Assembly (NCBI GenBank): GCA_023055355.1
Contig: JALJCS010000020.1
Location: forward strand, 9,221,001 to 9,285,000
Origin: Agelaius tricolor
Taxonomy: Eukaryota; Chordata; Aves; Passeriformes; Icteridae
DNA: 64,000 bases
Direction of reading: 5' to 3'
Of this stretch, positions 26,031-37,659 are shown piece after piece. A program made the translations under genes and the position numbers. Position 1 is the stretch's first letter, and each line of letters opens with the position of its first letter. Under the pieces are notes generated by a model. That model saw nothing but the letters and a program-made list of their open reading frames with translations. It made no database searches and was not told the origin of the DNA.

Positions 26031-26240
26031 AAAAGCTGGTTAGAGCCAAGTTGAGTAGATTAAATGGGGATCTGGGCTGTTGGACTTCTGGGTTCTGCTC
26101 CAAACCACGGCCACTTCATTACTGCCTGACCTTCACCAGCTCACGTCAGCTCCCTGAGTAATGTATCTCTCTGCCACAGCAGGGCAATAAGCTGGACTTG
26201 CCTCCAGGACTGAGGATGATTGGAATGATTGTCTCTGGGA
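26031..26240 (+). repeat. MIR-type tRNA-derived SINE remnant
   Basis: Words match the MIR plan in order and spacing: CTGGTTAGAG, CTTCTGGGTTCTGCTCC (degenerate B box), GGCCACTTCATTACTGCC, TGACCTTCACC, CACGTCAGCTCCCTGAG, CTCTCTGCCACAG, then GATGATTGGAATGATT. It is read in plus orientation from the tRNA-derived head to the core. It is very old and non-autonomous, with no coding role. Confidence 0.6.
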
Positions 26241-26283
26241 TTGCTGGGCTGCTCTGGGATCCTTGGGTGGAAGGGCTGGTGAA

Positions 26284-26410
26284 GGTATAGTGGTGGTTAA
26301 CAGTGGAGCAGTCAGTTGTGAGGCTGGAAGTTCAAACTCCATGCTTAAGGCCAAACCATGTTGGGAAGCCAGTGAGGTCTTGAGAGATGTCGGCCTGTTA
26401 AAATGTCAGA
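26284..26410 (+). repeat. Second MIR-type SINE head, adjacent copy
   Basis: TATAGTGGTGGTTAACAG looks like the start of the MIR tRNA-related head (A-box region). GAAGTTCAAACTCCATGC follows at the correct distance as the B box. Later words (CTTGAGAGATG, CTGTTAAAATG) sit where the core would. It starts about 45 bp after the previous copy ends, in the same orientation. Confidence 0.5.
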
Positions 26411-28260
26411 TCTCACAAGGGAAATCTCAGTGAGGATTTCCAGTGGGGTGAGCTCCATTCAGATAATTTTCAGGTACAAACCCCTTTCAGTTTCATGTCA
26501 GAGCTGGAAGATTCCAATCTGAAGTCCACCTTAGACTGAGGCTGAACAGACCAGGGGTCTTTTGGTTGGCAAGCTCCTGGGTTATCCTACTAGAACCAGT
26601 GCTGTCCAAACCAACGATTTCCAGTTCAGGTGTGAAGGTTCTGGCTCAAGCCCAACAGCAGCAGATAATCTTGTGCAGTGCTGTGGCTACAGCTTTCCCA
26701 GGATGGTGGTGTTTCTTTCCATTTCTCTGCTTCTAGGACACGAATCATCATGAAAACAGAAACTTTTTTTTCCTTAAAAGATAACAAAAAACAAATTTCC
26801 AAACTTTCCATCTGTTTCATTTTGCTTACCGCTCACCCTGCATTCCAATGCAGTGTTAGGGCATGCTAGGATCCCATTTAGGGGAATATTTTTAAAAGCT
26901 CCTGTGTGGAATCAGTGGAGATGATGGCATGTAGGATTACAGGTAATTGTTCTGTGTTATGAATACAGTGTCATGATTGAGAATGGACTTGTCTAAAGCA
27001 GGAGCTATGAGCACATGGAGGAGTAGCAGGATATAGATAGCCCTTGGCTAACTGCTCATTGCTACTGCTCTCAGTAGCATTTTAAAAGGCCACTGTCATC
27101 AAGTAATTTTTCATCTTATTCACTGTATGTAAAGCTTCTTTAAGAGCCTGGAAATTATTTTATTTGCCCTTTTACTCTGGACAAACAACACTTTCTTTTT
27201 CTTGGCCTAACATTCCATTGGGAAGACAAACCCAAGCCCTGTTCAGAATGTTTTTGCTTCAAATTCCACATAATGCCAGTGCTAGCATCAGCCTGAGAGG
27301 AAGAGAGTTCTGAAAGTGTGATTAATCTGTTCAATGTATGACCTTGAAAGCTGAGCAAGTGGAAAGGAAATATTGATTATTAAAGGTGAGGTCTACGGTT
27401 TGGAAAGAAACCTTATGTTGGTGTAGTAAGAGAGATCAGTGAATTCATATGTTGAGGGAAGTAATTTGTATGAAAAAAGAGCCCTCGTGCTCATTTAAGG
27501 AGGAAATATGTGTTGTTCCATTCTGTGTTTTATGGGAACGTGCCGCTGTTGAAAGACAACCCTGTAAAAGTCCTGCACTGTAATATTCTAAACTGATCCT
27601 GTACCTCAGGGCAAAACACAACCTGGAATTGCAGATTTCCCTTCATACCTATAGCAGAGATGGTCAGGGCTGAGGATGTGGAATGGACTCTATAAAGTAA
27701 TTGGAGGAAATATTATCCTGCTGCTTTTCAGCCACTGGATTTGGCTGTCCAGAGTGAGTGTCCAAGAAGAGTCTTCACCCTCCTGGGTGGAGTAGTCTTG
27801 TTCTCCAGGGACCACACTGCCCTTATCAGGAAGAGCAGCCCAAGCATCCAGCACAGCTCGCTGAGTGAACCAGGGGGAACTCCTGGTTCCAGCAGGCTTT
27901 AAGTAACCTTGGGAGAAAAACTGAGCAAAACATTTGCCAATGGCAGCAGTAGAAGTTGGAAAAATACCGATGTATTTTTCTGTCCTCTCTTTGCTCTTCA
28001 GCTTTAATAGCAAATGTGCCTAAAACCTTGCGATTCTGGGTCAGGGAGGAGAATCAGCCCGAGATTTGTTATGGACCAGGAGTGTGTTAAAAACCACCGA
28101 GCTATTTCCAACTCTCCATTTTTCAGTTCTCATTTTAAGACAAGGCCAGCCTCTGCCACGCCAGTGTGGTGTGATCCGTGCCCAGCAGTGTGGCACAGGG
28201 TTGGAGAGGTTCACTCCCCGCAGGGAGTAGCTTGTGATTTCCCAAAGCCCAAGCAGGCGA
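26411..28260. other. Non-coding stretch, no gene seen
   Basis: Open frames of 107 codons (27690-28013, minus) and 124 codons (28014-28388, plus) abut but match no family. No repeat is recognised. Confidence 0.6.
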
Positions 28261-28298
28261 TTTTTCTCTCTTTCTCTCTCTCTTTTTTTCCCCTTTCC
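28261..28298. repeat. Pure pyrimidine tract (CT-rich), 38 bp
   Basis: Uninterrupted C/T run with several CT dinucleotides. It lies about 280 bp upstream of the CpG-rich patch. CT tracts of this kind are frequent near vertebrate promoters, but also occur anywhere. Confidence 0.9.
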
Positions 28299-28481
28299 GC
28301 CTGGGAAGGATGCAGCAACACAGACCTTGTCACCCGGAGCTTAGAGGACAGCAACCATATGCCTTCCGACCTGCCCTTGCTTTTCTAGGAAAGCTTCAGC
28401 CTGCTGGGCATTTCCCATCAGAATCGTTAAGGGAGAAGGACTGGGATGTGGCCCAGGCTGGCGTTCCTCTGGTGCTGAGCA

Positions 28482-28512
28482 GGGGTGGAGGGAAGAGGGA
28501 GGGCGGCAGGGG
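28482..28512 (+). other. Five-tract G-quadruplex motif
   Basis: Plus-strand G-tracts at 28482-28485, 28490-28492, 28497-28499, 28501-28503 and 28509-28512, with loops of 4, 4, 1 and 5 bases. This meets the usual four-tract rule with one spare tract. It lies just upstream of the CpG-dense patch, a promoter-like arrangement. Confidence 0.8.
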
Positions 28513-28577
28513 AGCGTGGCAGGAGGAGGAGGGTGAGGAGACCGGGCTGCCAAAGAGGAGGAGGAGGCTGGAGGAGA

Positions 28578-28755
28578 GGCGAGATTGGCATCTTCATGTG
28601 CAGGGGGCTGGCCAGCGCCGGGACAGCCTGATGAGCCCGCGGGCCCCGGTCTCTCGCTTTGCGCTGATTGCACTGATGGGCCTGTCTGGTGGCTCGGACA
28701 CCAGCGCTCATTATCGCGCTCCGCAGCGTTCGCAGCGCAGCGGCGGGGGAAGAAG
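28578..28755. promoter_or_regulatory. CpG-dense patch, candidate promoter or enhancer
   Basis: I count about 18 CpGs in about 175 bp, far above the rest of the window, with GC-rich words such as CCCGCGGGCC, GCGCTCATTATCGCGCTCCG and GCAGCGGCGGGGG. It is short for a formal CpG island. Long open frames cross it on both strands (190 codons plus, 176 codons minus), as expected in GC-rich DNA, and neither shows a domain. It could be the first exon and promoter of a transcript on either strand, or a CpG-rich enhancer. GAGGAGGTAAAG near 28762 looks like a splice donor but is weak evidence. Confidence 0.4.
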
Positions 28756-30810
28756 GGGTGGAGGAGGTAAAGAAGCCCTGGAGTCACACGCACACACAGA
28801 TCAGAGACAGGAAAGGCAGAGAAACAGCTTTGGCTCCAGGCTATTGATTTTGTTCCGTGACACTTGCTCATTTCCCACTTAGTGATTCTCGCTGTAGTAC
28901 CTTCCCGCTCCGGCTGCAGCGGCTCTCTGAGGAGGAGGAGGAGTGACCTGGAGTGGCAGGGGTTGAGCAGCTGATGGCTTCATCCAGTGATCTGGAGCCA
29001 TTTTGGAAGCAATCCTAAATGCTTGCAACAGCACACAAGCACTCCAGCACATCTCCACACTCACCAAGGAGACACTTCCAAGTGCTTTTCTCACTGATGT
29101 GCACGTACAGCCTCTCCATGTCTGTACCTGGGCTCCTTAGGTGGTCTTCCAAAACCTCTTTTGCTCCCTCAGCTTCTCCATCAGTCTTGTCCTGCTGTCA
29201 AGGTGGAAGAATCTGGAGGCAGAGCTATCCAAATAGTCTTCCTGGAGAAGTGATGCTTTTTTGCAGGTATAGCCCCAGCTTTGCGCTGTCGCGATTAAAG
29301 CAGCAGCTTTATGTTAGTTGCACTTGTGGGCCAAAGCACTGGTACAACACTGCACAGGCAGCATCAGCCTGCTGTTTTCCCCTTGGTTGTAACTTTAGTC
29401 CCTTTGAACTGTTGTGGCAACAGCAGTTCTGATCTTTGCCCATATTATTTTTAATTTTTTTTTTAATACAACCAACTGCCTGAGCTGAAGGGAAGGAAAG
29501 AGAACTGCTTGTGGGTTAGGGGGCAGAAGGGACCAGGGCTGTCACTGAATAGTACCAGAACCAGACTTGGTGGTCAAAGTCTATGAACCTCTGCAGTGGC
29601 TGCCTGTATTTTCTGTCTTGTGAGAATACTGATGATAGCAGACATTTCTCATCACATCGGTACCAGAAATTTTAGGGGCACAGAGAAGAAGTGCTGGGTT
29701 GATGCTACTTTGCTGTTAGTATAATTTTCCTTTGTTTAGCTGCTTCTGATAGAGCTTCTTCACTCAGCTTGGAAGTTTAGCTCAGCTGGGAGAGTAGGAA
29801 TGGGCTTTTGGGTTAATGTAATTTCTTGGTCACTCTCTTCCTTCCTGGCCTGAACACACACAGATGCACAAAGACACATGGACATAGGCAATTTTCCCCA
29901 GCTTTGTATCAGGGGATGTTGGAATGCCATGGCTGGCAGGAGCTACTAACTGGATTAGCTGGTAAATCCATCTGGAGCTCCCAGTGGGAGGGATGGACAG
30001 GTTCAAGATGAATAACAGCTTGTCTGAAGAAGCAAAATGAATTATTTTATTAAAAAGAAGGGGGGGAATATCCTCTTTCTTCTTGTAGACTTTTGCCTGA
30101 CATGGGGAGAGTAGTTTCTAGAAGGTAAGGAAAGAAATTATTTTTGAAGAGGGAATTATTCTTGTTGACTTGTTAAATACAGTTGTCTGTCCTTTTTCAG
30201 TTTATTTATCTGCACCTTGTGTTCCCATTAAAGTGTATTTTTACCTCCTAAAACTTCATTATGAATTTGAGGCTGTAAGGTGTGATGCAGCTTTTTTTAG
30301 TGGTTTCTTCTCATCTTTCTGTTGTTGTGCAAGATTTAAGCCACTTCCAGAACCATGACTTAGTGCTGCCCCTCCGGCCTCAGCCAGTGGGATTTTCACA
30401 CTGGCTGATGGGAGGGCAACAGTGGCTTGTTTAATAAGGGCTGTGTTGAGCTCAGCCTTACCTGGGGCTCAGCAACGGCCTCACCTCAGATTTTCCTGTG
30501 CAAAGGGGGCAAACCAGCAGGATCTGAAATGTTGTAGAAGGAGGGACCTCCTTCTGACTATTGATAATCTTGAGCAAAGCTGCATTTGCTGATACTTCCT
30601 AGATAAGTGGCTGAGGAAATAAAATTGGCTTTTCCTTCCCCTGCCCTCATCCTGTTGCATAATTTTTGCCACACAAAGCTGGAATGAGAAAGGAAGAACC
30701 TTTTCTTTTTGTTTGTCTGGTTGTTTTATCTATCCACAGTGGTGCCAGTTGTGTTGCAGGATTACAAAATGTGTGCAAGTGCAAGGTGCAGCTTCTGGAA
30801 GCATTTTGTC
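28756..30810. other. Non-coding stretch, no gene seen
   Basis: The longest open frame is 137 codons (29019-29432, plus) with no recognisable family. A T-rich run lies near 29446-29464. A tRNA A-box look-alike near 29777 has no matching B box. Confidence 0.6.
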
Positions 30811-30952
30811 ATCAGAGAATCAGAAAGCCTTGGGTTGGAAGGGACCCTGATGCTCTTCTAATTCCAGCCTCCCCACCATGGGCAGGGACACCTTCCACTG
30901 GACCAGGCAGCTCCAAGCCCTGTCCAACCTGGCCTTGAGCACTTCCAGTGTT
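30811..30952 (-). mobile_element. CR1 LINE 3'-end fragment
   Basis: Reverse complement of a CR1 3' terminus: ATCAGAGAATCAGAAAGCC, TTGGGTTGGAAGGGACCCTG, ATTCCAGCCTCC, CCATGGGCAGGGACACCTTC, ACTGGACCAGGCAGCTC, TCCAACCTGGCCTTGAGCAC. The match stops abruptly after CACTTCCAGTG, giving a copy of about 140 bp, strongly 5'-truncated. Confidence 0.92.
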
Positions 30953-32082
30953 TAGGCTGAGATTCCTGTGGTGGAGAGGTTGTAGGAGAGGCTGAGGAGA
31001 GTGAGGTGCTGAGGGACCCTTCCCTCGGTGCTGGGCGGGGAGCGTGTTGTGCCCTGAAATGTGTGTGCTCACATGCAACCCCTGCCATTAAGTGATCAGT
31101 GTTATTTAAAGGTTCTTAGGACCAGGGGTAAGGGCTATAGTTAATAACAACAATGATAGTAGCAGTAACAATAATAAAAGTCGTTGCAGTATTGTTAAGC
31201 TGTGACCTAAAAAACCAGAATGGCCGATGAGGAGTCATGGGCCTGATCTCTCCCCCTCTTCCCTTTCCTCTCCACCCACATCTCTATGCTTATTTCTCTC
31301 TTTCTTATTTTTCCTTTCTTACTGATATGTTTTTTTTCTGCTCTGGACATATCCTTGAATCCTGGCCATTCCCCCAGCTTATGGGATTCCCATTATACAC
31401 GCTTGATATTTAACAGCTTTGGCGTCTTCCATAGCTGGGAGTGAAAAGAGAAAAAACAGCTCAAAAACATAATGGAGCAAAATCTGCATACTGAGCCCTG
31501 GTTCCATGTCCCTTTACACTGTTTACTGAGATCTTAAAAGCTACGAGCTGTGGCATCTACTCAGACTTCATCAGCCCATCCTGCCCTGATGCTGGCCTTG
31601 GAGACACTGCCAGCTCTGCAGCCACCTCCTCACACCGGGAGCGCTCTGTGCTTGCCAGGCTCCTCCCTGCCATGGAGCAGGAGGGAGCCAGGGACCGCTC
31701 CTGCCTCTGTGGGGGCAGCATGGATTCCCTTTGCTGGAATCAGAAATGCTGGTAAAGAGCTAAATTCACCCCACTGGCTTTGTTCAATAAGGTGTGGGGC
31801 ATGCAGTGCAGATGGGGTAAGGAGGTGATGAGTGTTTTAAAATTATTGGCATCCTTTTCCTATTAAAAAATGTTGTGCCACAAATAAATGGAAATACCTT
31901 CTGTGAAGTCCTGTTTCCTTACATGCCAACCTCTTTTGTGCGTGTCTTGAAATTCCCTTTTTTTGGTGAGCTTTCCTTGGTAAAAAAGGGTTGCTGCTAG
32001 GTGGACCTCAGTGTCACAAGCAGTCGCCATTCCCAGCCTCTCTCCCACTTGCCTTCTGGTTCTCTTCTTTTTATATGACTTA
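30953..32082. other. Non-coding stretch, no gene seen
   Basis: No open frame over 92 codons. 31137-31190 has imperfect AAC/AAT/GTA trinucleotide units. Nothing else is nameable. Confidence 0.65.
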
Positions 32083-32191
32083 CTTTCTTTCTTTTCTTTC
32101 TTTTTTTTTTCTTTTTTTTTCTTTCTTTCCTTTTCTTTCTTTCCTTTTCTTTCTTTCTCTCTTTCTCTCTCTCTCTCTCTCTTTCTCTTTC
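32083..32191. repeat. Pure pyrimidine tract, 109 bp
   Basis: Every base from 32083 to 32191 is C or T. It consists of CTTT units, T-runs of nine to ten bases and a CT dinucleotide run near 32158-32182. Such tracts can form intramolecular triplexes and are unstable in replication. The leucine/serine/phenylalanine-rich frames over it are artefacts. Confidence 0.95.
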
Positions 32192-35100
32192 AATTTTTCT
32201 TCCTTTCCCCTGTGGATGTGAGTTTTATGGACAGCTAAGGAGCAGCACAGCATTCACCTCAGCCCTCCTGCATGTTAAAACTGGAAAAGTGTCTTAAGAG
32301 TATTTATATAATCTGTTTGCTGTCCTCCTTTACCTGATAAAATTCAAAGTCAGACTGAGCATTTTTATGGTATTTCTTTTGAGTCAGTGGGGACAACCTG
32401 ACACGTCTAGAGGGCACTTCATGTGCCCAGTCTTAAATATTTATTTTATAAGAAGGTAAATTGCTCATTTACCAAGGCTATGAGAAAATAGAGGGGAATT
32501 AGCTCTGAACCTTGGTTCAGACATCTGAGTTAGACCTGACTCATCCCATGCTTTAATTGCCAGTGTCCTTAGCAGCTTTAAAAGTCTCCTGATGAAGCAC
32601 CTTCTTTTCTGTCTTCCAGCATCTTTCTTTCCTGGTTCCCGTCTTTTACACCTCAGGTAGATCAGGCATTTCATTTTCAGTGCAAAAGCCAAAAGATTTT
32701 CATTAAAGTTAACAGTGACACATTTAAAGCTCATGAAGAATAAATGTGCTTATGGGCTAGTGCTTGCTTACTGAATGGGAACCACTGCTACCAGTCTCCA
32801 GTGAGACTTCAATTTTTGTAGTGTGAAAGATTTTATATGGTTTGTGGCAGCATCTGCAGTTTTATTAAACAGACTAAAAGTGCATCAGCATTAAGATGTA
32901 AGACAGCTGTTAACTGATGGATTTTAACAGTGAAATTCCCTTAGAGTCAGCTGTGATTAGCATGGGGAGGTATCCTTTGTGGGCCTTGCTGTTCATCCCC
33001 TTGGCTTTTTTCATTATCTCTGGCCCTGCAGCACAGAAGGAATTATCCCCTCTATTACATTCTCTCTTGTGGGCCATTTTCCCAAAGGGTTTTCCCTTTT
33101 CCTTAAGGGTGAAGCTCTGGATGAAGCCATGTTCACCTAGGGAGAAATCTCTCTGCAGCGCTGTCATCTTTGGGTCCTGCTGAGCTTCAGGGCTGCTGTT
33201 GGGGTTGGTTTCATGCCCTCCCCAAGAGCTGAGACTCATTTGGGACTCAGCTGTTTGGAAAGTCACTACAGACCAGAGCTATCCAGGCTGGAAGATCAGG
33301 ATCTCAGGTTAACTCTCTCCTCTCCCAGTGCAGCTCAGAGCATCCTCAGGCAGCTCCTGCACTGCACTGGTGGAATCCCGTCTTTAGTAGCACCAGGAAA
33401 CACAGAGTGAAGTTCTTCCACACAAGCTGCTGCCAGACCATTGTTCACTGGAGAATCCCTACATCCTCAGGTAAAATCCCTGATTTCCACACTGGAAGTG
33501 GGGTGGGTAAAACCCCTTTGCTCAGTTGCACCTTTGAGGCTGGTGGATGTTCACATATCTCCAACTCTGCACAAGCAGGTCAGCATATTCTGCCAGGGCC
33601 ATTATCCTGCTGCTCCCACAGCCTTAGGAACACAGCAGGGAGCTGCATCAAGGAAATGCATTAAAGACGAATCAGCAAGAGAGAAGGGACCTCTGGGCCA
33701 ACTCCCTGCTTCTCAATTATTTATACTTCATAATTTCCAGCAAATCACTGGCTGTTTATTGGTGCTCATCTATAATTGAAGAGTTTCCTAGATCACTGGC
33801 CAGCTTTGCTTAAGTTGTAGCTGGCCGTGCCTGTGAAAGCTGTTAGGAAAACCCCAGAGGGAAAGGCAGGGCCTCAGGAGTGGCTGGTCATCCATTGAGG
33901 ATACACACTTTTAATTTTTGGCTTTTGTGGGCACCTGGGACTGGGAGGTTTCCAGCATGTGGTTTACCATCTCCTTTTGACCACATCACGCAGGGACTGC
34001 AGGCTGCACTACCAGGAGGACCTTGATCAGGAGGTGTTCCAAGGATTCTGCCTTTCCAAGCCCTTGCTCATAGAATGTGCTGCCTGTTCTGCCAAAAAAA
34101 ATAAAAAACAAAAAAAACCCCACAAAAAACCAAAAAGTGGAAGGTTTTGATGTTTCTGAAATTCTTGAAGAGGCTGTGAAAAGGAGCTACTGTTCTGAAT
34201 TGAGATGAAAAGCCAAAGCCTTGAAAACTTTAGAGAGTTAGAATTTAAAGGAAGAAAAAATCAAGTGCATACTTGTGCAAGGAACAGAGTTGGCTTTGCA
34301 TGCTTGGGATGGCTCCTTCATCAGGCCTGGCTTCAATAACATTTCAGCTTCATTTTCCTCTTTTAATGTCGAAATTAAATTATTTTGGCAGAAGCAGTTG
34401 AAAATTTATATTTCAAAACATCAAAATGGGCTATTTTGAAAAATTTTTATTATATTATTTTCAAATTAAAATATCTGGAACCAGCTACTTCAGAGTGAAT
34501 AACTTCACACTGGAGCAGCTAGGAAATTCTAATGAAAAAATGGTGAAATGTTCCCAACCAGCTCTATCCATCACTTCCTTTCACTACTACCCAATAAAAA
34601 TAGCTCCCACATACCGCTGCAGTCAGGAGTGCCATGTTACAGAAGAAGAAATAACTAAGCCAACAAAATGACTCACATTCCAAAGATAATATACAAGGTA
34701 GGGCCTGGCCAACTGGTTCAATTCAAATTAGAACCAGCCTCAGCCCTCCTGCATGAGACAAACTGATCACAAAATATGATCTGTTGTTGTTGTTTGATGT
34801 CTGCTTGTTGTATTTTCACACACTTCTGTTCATGATCCCACTTCAGTGGAAGTGGACGTGCCTGTAATGCTGCAGAGACTGCAATTTCTCCTCATTTTTT
34901 AACTGGAAGCTTTTTGTAGTAGGGCTAAAGTAGGGCTGTGGCAAGGGGATTTGTTCCTGGAAAGAGGGATTTTAGTTCACTTCCAGCTTGCAGTTTGGTT
35001 AAAGTAGATCTAGAGCCTTGCACAACTGAAGTTTTGCTCTGCTGGATTTCTGGTTTTGAAGTGACAGAGGTGGAACCTCACAGAAACCAGGCAGTATAAT

Positions 35101-36084
35101 TCTGTGAGAAGTGTCAGGCATGAGCATAAAGAGCTGGAGCACTGTGTTCCCACATGCCCTTAGAGCCTGAAATATCCCTCTTAATTTTAAACATATAAAT
35201 CAAAGGCATAAAACTTTTAATTTTATTGTTGTTGTGAGGTACTGAACTAATACCCTGAAGTTTTTAGCTCGTTAATTCTGTCGATCTTCACAAAAGCTCT
35301 CGTTCCAGCAGAGTGAGTCCTTCATGTAAGTACAACTTCTCAGCCAGGTTGGTAGTGCTTTTCAGAGCAGCTCATGGTTTAGGTTGAATGCATTTTAAAG
35401 CAATCTATAAATCTTTATGATCTTTGTTTTTCTTTCTCTTGCATGCATACTTGGCAAGCATTTCCAGTTTGCATCATTGAAAATTTGATTCACCTATGTA
35501 CAATGGGTGAGATTTGTCCATGTTTGAAAAGGCAACATCAAGCCCTTTGCACCTTTTAAATCTTCAAAATAGGACTGAAGCAGGACATTATGGTTTGCCA
35601 GACCGTTGCACTGCCTTCCCCTGAAGCTGGACTGAGTTTCAGCCAGGCAGGATGAAGGGGGTGAGGGTGGAGAATGAATTACTCTGACCTTGCAATGTGC
35701 TGTGAAAGAAAAAAGTGTTTTGGGGCTGCAGTGCTGATTATTACTTTCTTTCCTCTGTGGCTTTGGTGCTTTAGATTCTGCTTGGACAATTGCATCCCAT
35801 TTGGGGCAGCCTGTTACCAAAAACTGGAAGCTTAGGAGAAAGTAAATTAATGTTAAAGGTCTACAGAGCCCAGCTTCTGGGGAAGAGTTTTGAATTCAGG
35901 AGATTTAGTTTAGATGAGCAGTGTGGACAGAGTAAGAGGCTGCAAGAACAGCTGAGCATGGTGACTTGATGTAGAAAGGGGAGGTTTTCCTGGGCTGGAG
36001 GGGTCTCTGTACTAGTGGGAGTTGTCAAAGAGAGGCCGAACAAAATCCTGGGTGGTGTGGAAAGCAGACCACAGTCAGACTTGC
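32192..36084. other. Non-coding stretch, no gene seen
   Basis: Largest open frames are 118 codons (32910-33266, minus), 112 codons (33441-33779, plus) and 108 codons (35494-35820, minus), none recognised. An A-rich simple run lies at 34094-34137. 34360-34500 is AT-rich with several AAATTAAA-like words, possibly regulatory but not distinctive. Confidence 0.6.
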
Positions 36085-36232
36085 ACTTGGACACTTCCAG
36101 GAATGGGACAGCCACAGCTTCTCTGGGAACCTATGCCAGGGCCTCTCCACCCTCACAAAGAATGATTTTTCCCATATATCTAACCTAAATTTCCCCTTTT
36201 TCTGTTTGAAGCCATTTCCCCTTGTCCTGAGG
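36085..36232 (-). mobile_element. Internal CR1 LINE fragment
   Basis: Reverse complement of the CR1 3' region: GGACACTTCCAGGAATGGGA, CACAGCTTCTCTGGGAACC, CCAGGGCCTCTCCACCCTCA, AAAGAATGATTTTTCCC, ATATCTAACCTAAATTTCCC and CCATTTCCCCTTGTCCTG. The terminal CR1 3' end is missing or unrecognisable, so the copy is clipped on both sides. Confidence 0.88.
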
Positions 36233-37321
36233 ATTGTTGTATTTCAGAGAGTGTTGGAGGTGCCCAGAGTCCCCAGGTGCTGCTGTGTGTGTATGAGGAA
36301 TGACAGGGACAGTGCAGATGGGACAGACTGAAACTGGGCTGGACCCTTCTCCTTGGATCTGAGTAAATAAATTAATCCAGCCAGGGCAGGGGCATGAGGC
36401 ATTTCACAGGAGAGCTTCAAAAAGGCTTTTGTGCCATGTACCTTTGACTCCCCTGGCTTTGAACCAAGCCTAGAGCTGCCAGTGTTTATGGTGCTTGGTG
36501 GTGTTTAATGCTTGGCTGTTATTAAATATCTTTGTTGTGTGTTAACTTAGTGGTTTCTGGGGACACTTGGAGAAGTAAAGGAAAACAAGCTGGAAATTAA
36601 AGTGGGTGATGGGAGTGCTGCAAGGTTTGTTATAGCTGAGTCCCTCTTCCCAGCTCTGTGGTTGCACCAGTGACTCTCCAAGTCCTGGGAAAGTCCCTCA
36701 AGGATCAGGATGCTTGGAAATGCATATCCCTGAAGTATCCAGTAGTATTTTCCTTTGCCTAAGTACAGGGGAACTTCTTTACACTGGTGTCAAACATCCC
36801 TGGTAAATGTAGTGATTATTGGACTGATCTTCACCAGGAAATAAATAAATAAGAGCCATAAGAACAGAAAATGCACCCTCCCAAGATAGCTTTTATGTAG
36901 CTAGAAAAGTGAGGTGGTTTCCTGTTCTAAATATTTAACATGATGTTTATGATATGTCCTCTGGGGGAAGAGATGCTTGAAAGCTAATGTTTATGAAGTA
37001 AGTCTGGAGGGATGGAAAGGGGAGGCAGGGCACACTAACTAGGAAAAAAAAAAAAGGGAAAAAAAGAAAAAAAGAACCTCAGGAGATGTCCTGATTTATG
37101 GCTTTACTTGCTGGAGAAAAATCTCTGTTTTGTTAAAAAGGTTGCAACTAAAGGAAAGCAACTTCAACTCTGCTCCTTTTGAAACCAGAAACCTGTTCCC
37201 TCAGTCCAGACAGGATCTGAGCCTGGGCCAGCAGGAATCTTTTACTGGCTGCTGCCTTTGTGCTTTGGAGCCCTGCAGAAGGGTTTGTCTCCCCATCACG
37301 TGAGGCTGGAATGATGGGCTG
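36233..37321. other. Non-coding stretch, no gene seen
   Basis: Very few open frames. A purine run made mostly of A lies at 37041-37076. A block near 36650-36715 vaguely resembles a MIR core but is too degraded to call. Confidence 0.65.
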
Positions 37322-37505
37322 ATGGTTAAGAAGCTGAACTACGTTTCAGAAAGGAGGGGTGAGTTTGGTTTCCTACTCTGCCAAAGGCTTCTAGTGTGAT
37401 ATTTGGGTGTTTAATCTTCCTTTGTCTCTGTTCCCTGTCTGGGAATAGCAACAATTTCCTGATTCAACTGGGAGATTGGAAATAAATCACTTTATTGTTA
37501 AATAG
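37322..37505 (+). repeat. MIR-type tRNA-derived SINE remnant
   Basis: The best-preserved SINE of the window: GATGGTTAAGAAGCTG (A-box side of the tRNA head), GAGTTTGGTTTCCTACTC (B-box region), CTGCCAAAGGCTTCTAGTG, TGATATTTGGG, TTAATCTTCCTTTGTCTC, GTTCCCTGTCTGGGAATAG, CAACAATTTCCTGA, ending with AATAAATCACTTTATTG. Order and spacing match the MIR head and core. The internal Pol III promoter words are decayed. Confidence 0.65.
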
Positions 37506-37659
37506 TTAAAAAATAAAGGCCTGCATAGCCATTATTTCAGGAGGGGTGACTGAGCTCCTTGTGAAGCATACTTGGAATGGATGGTGTTTTTCAACCCAGT
37601 TTATTAAAACCAATTCTTGGCTTGTTTTACCTGACTAATTCTGTGTGTGAACTGCAGCC

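Noticed and set aside
28310..28882. 190-codon plus-strand frame through the CpG-rich patch
   Set aside because: A 176-codon minus frame overlaps it; arginine/glycine-rich text follows from GC-rich repeats. The DNA patch is of interest, the frame is not.
29773..29850. TTTAGCTCAGCTGGGAGAG, a tRNA A-box look-alike
   Set aside because: No B box (GGTTCRANNCC type) at the right distance and no cloverleaf pairing.
31991..32238. Leucine/serine/phenylalanine-rich frames that look membrane-like
   Set aside because: Artefacts of the 109-bp pyrimidine tract.
36650..36715. Possible MIR core (CCCAGCTCTGTGG, CCTGGGAAAGTCCCTCA)
   Set aside because: Too few ordered words and wrong spacing.
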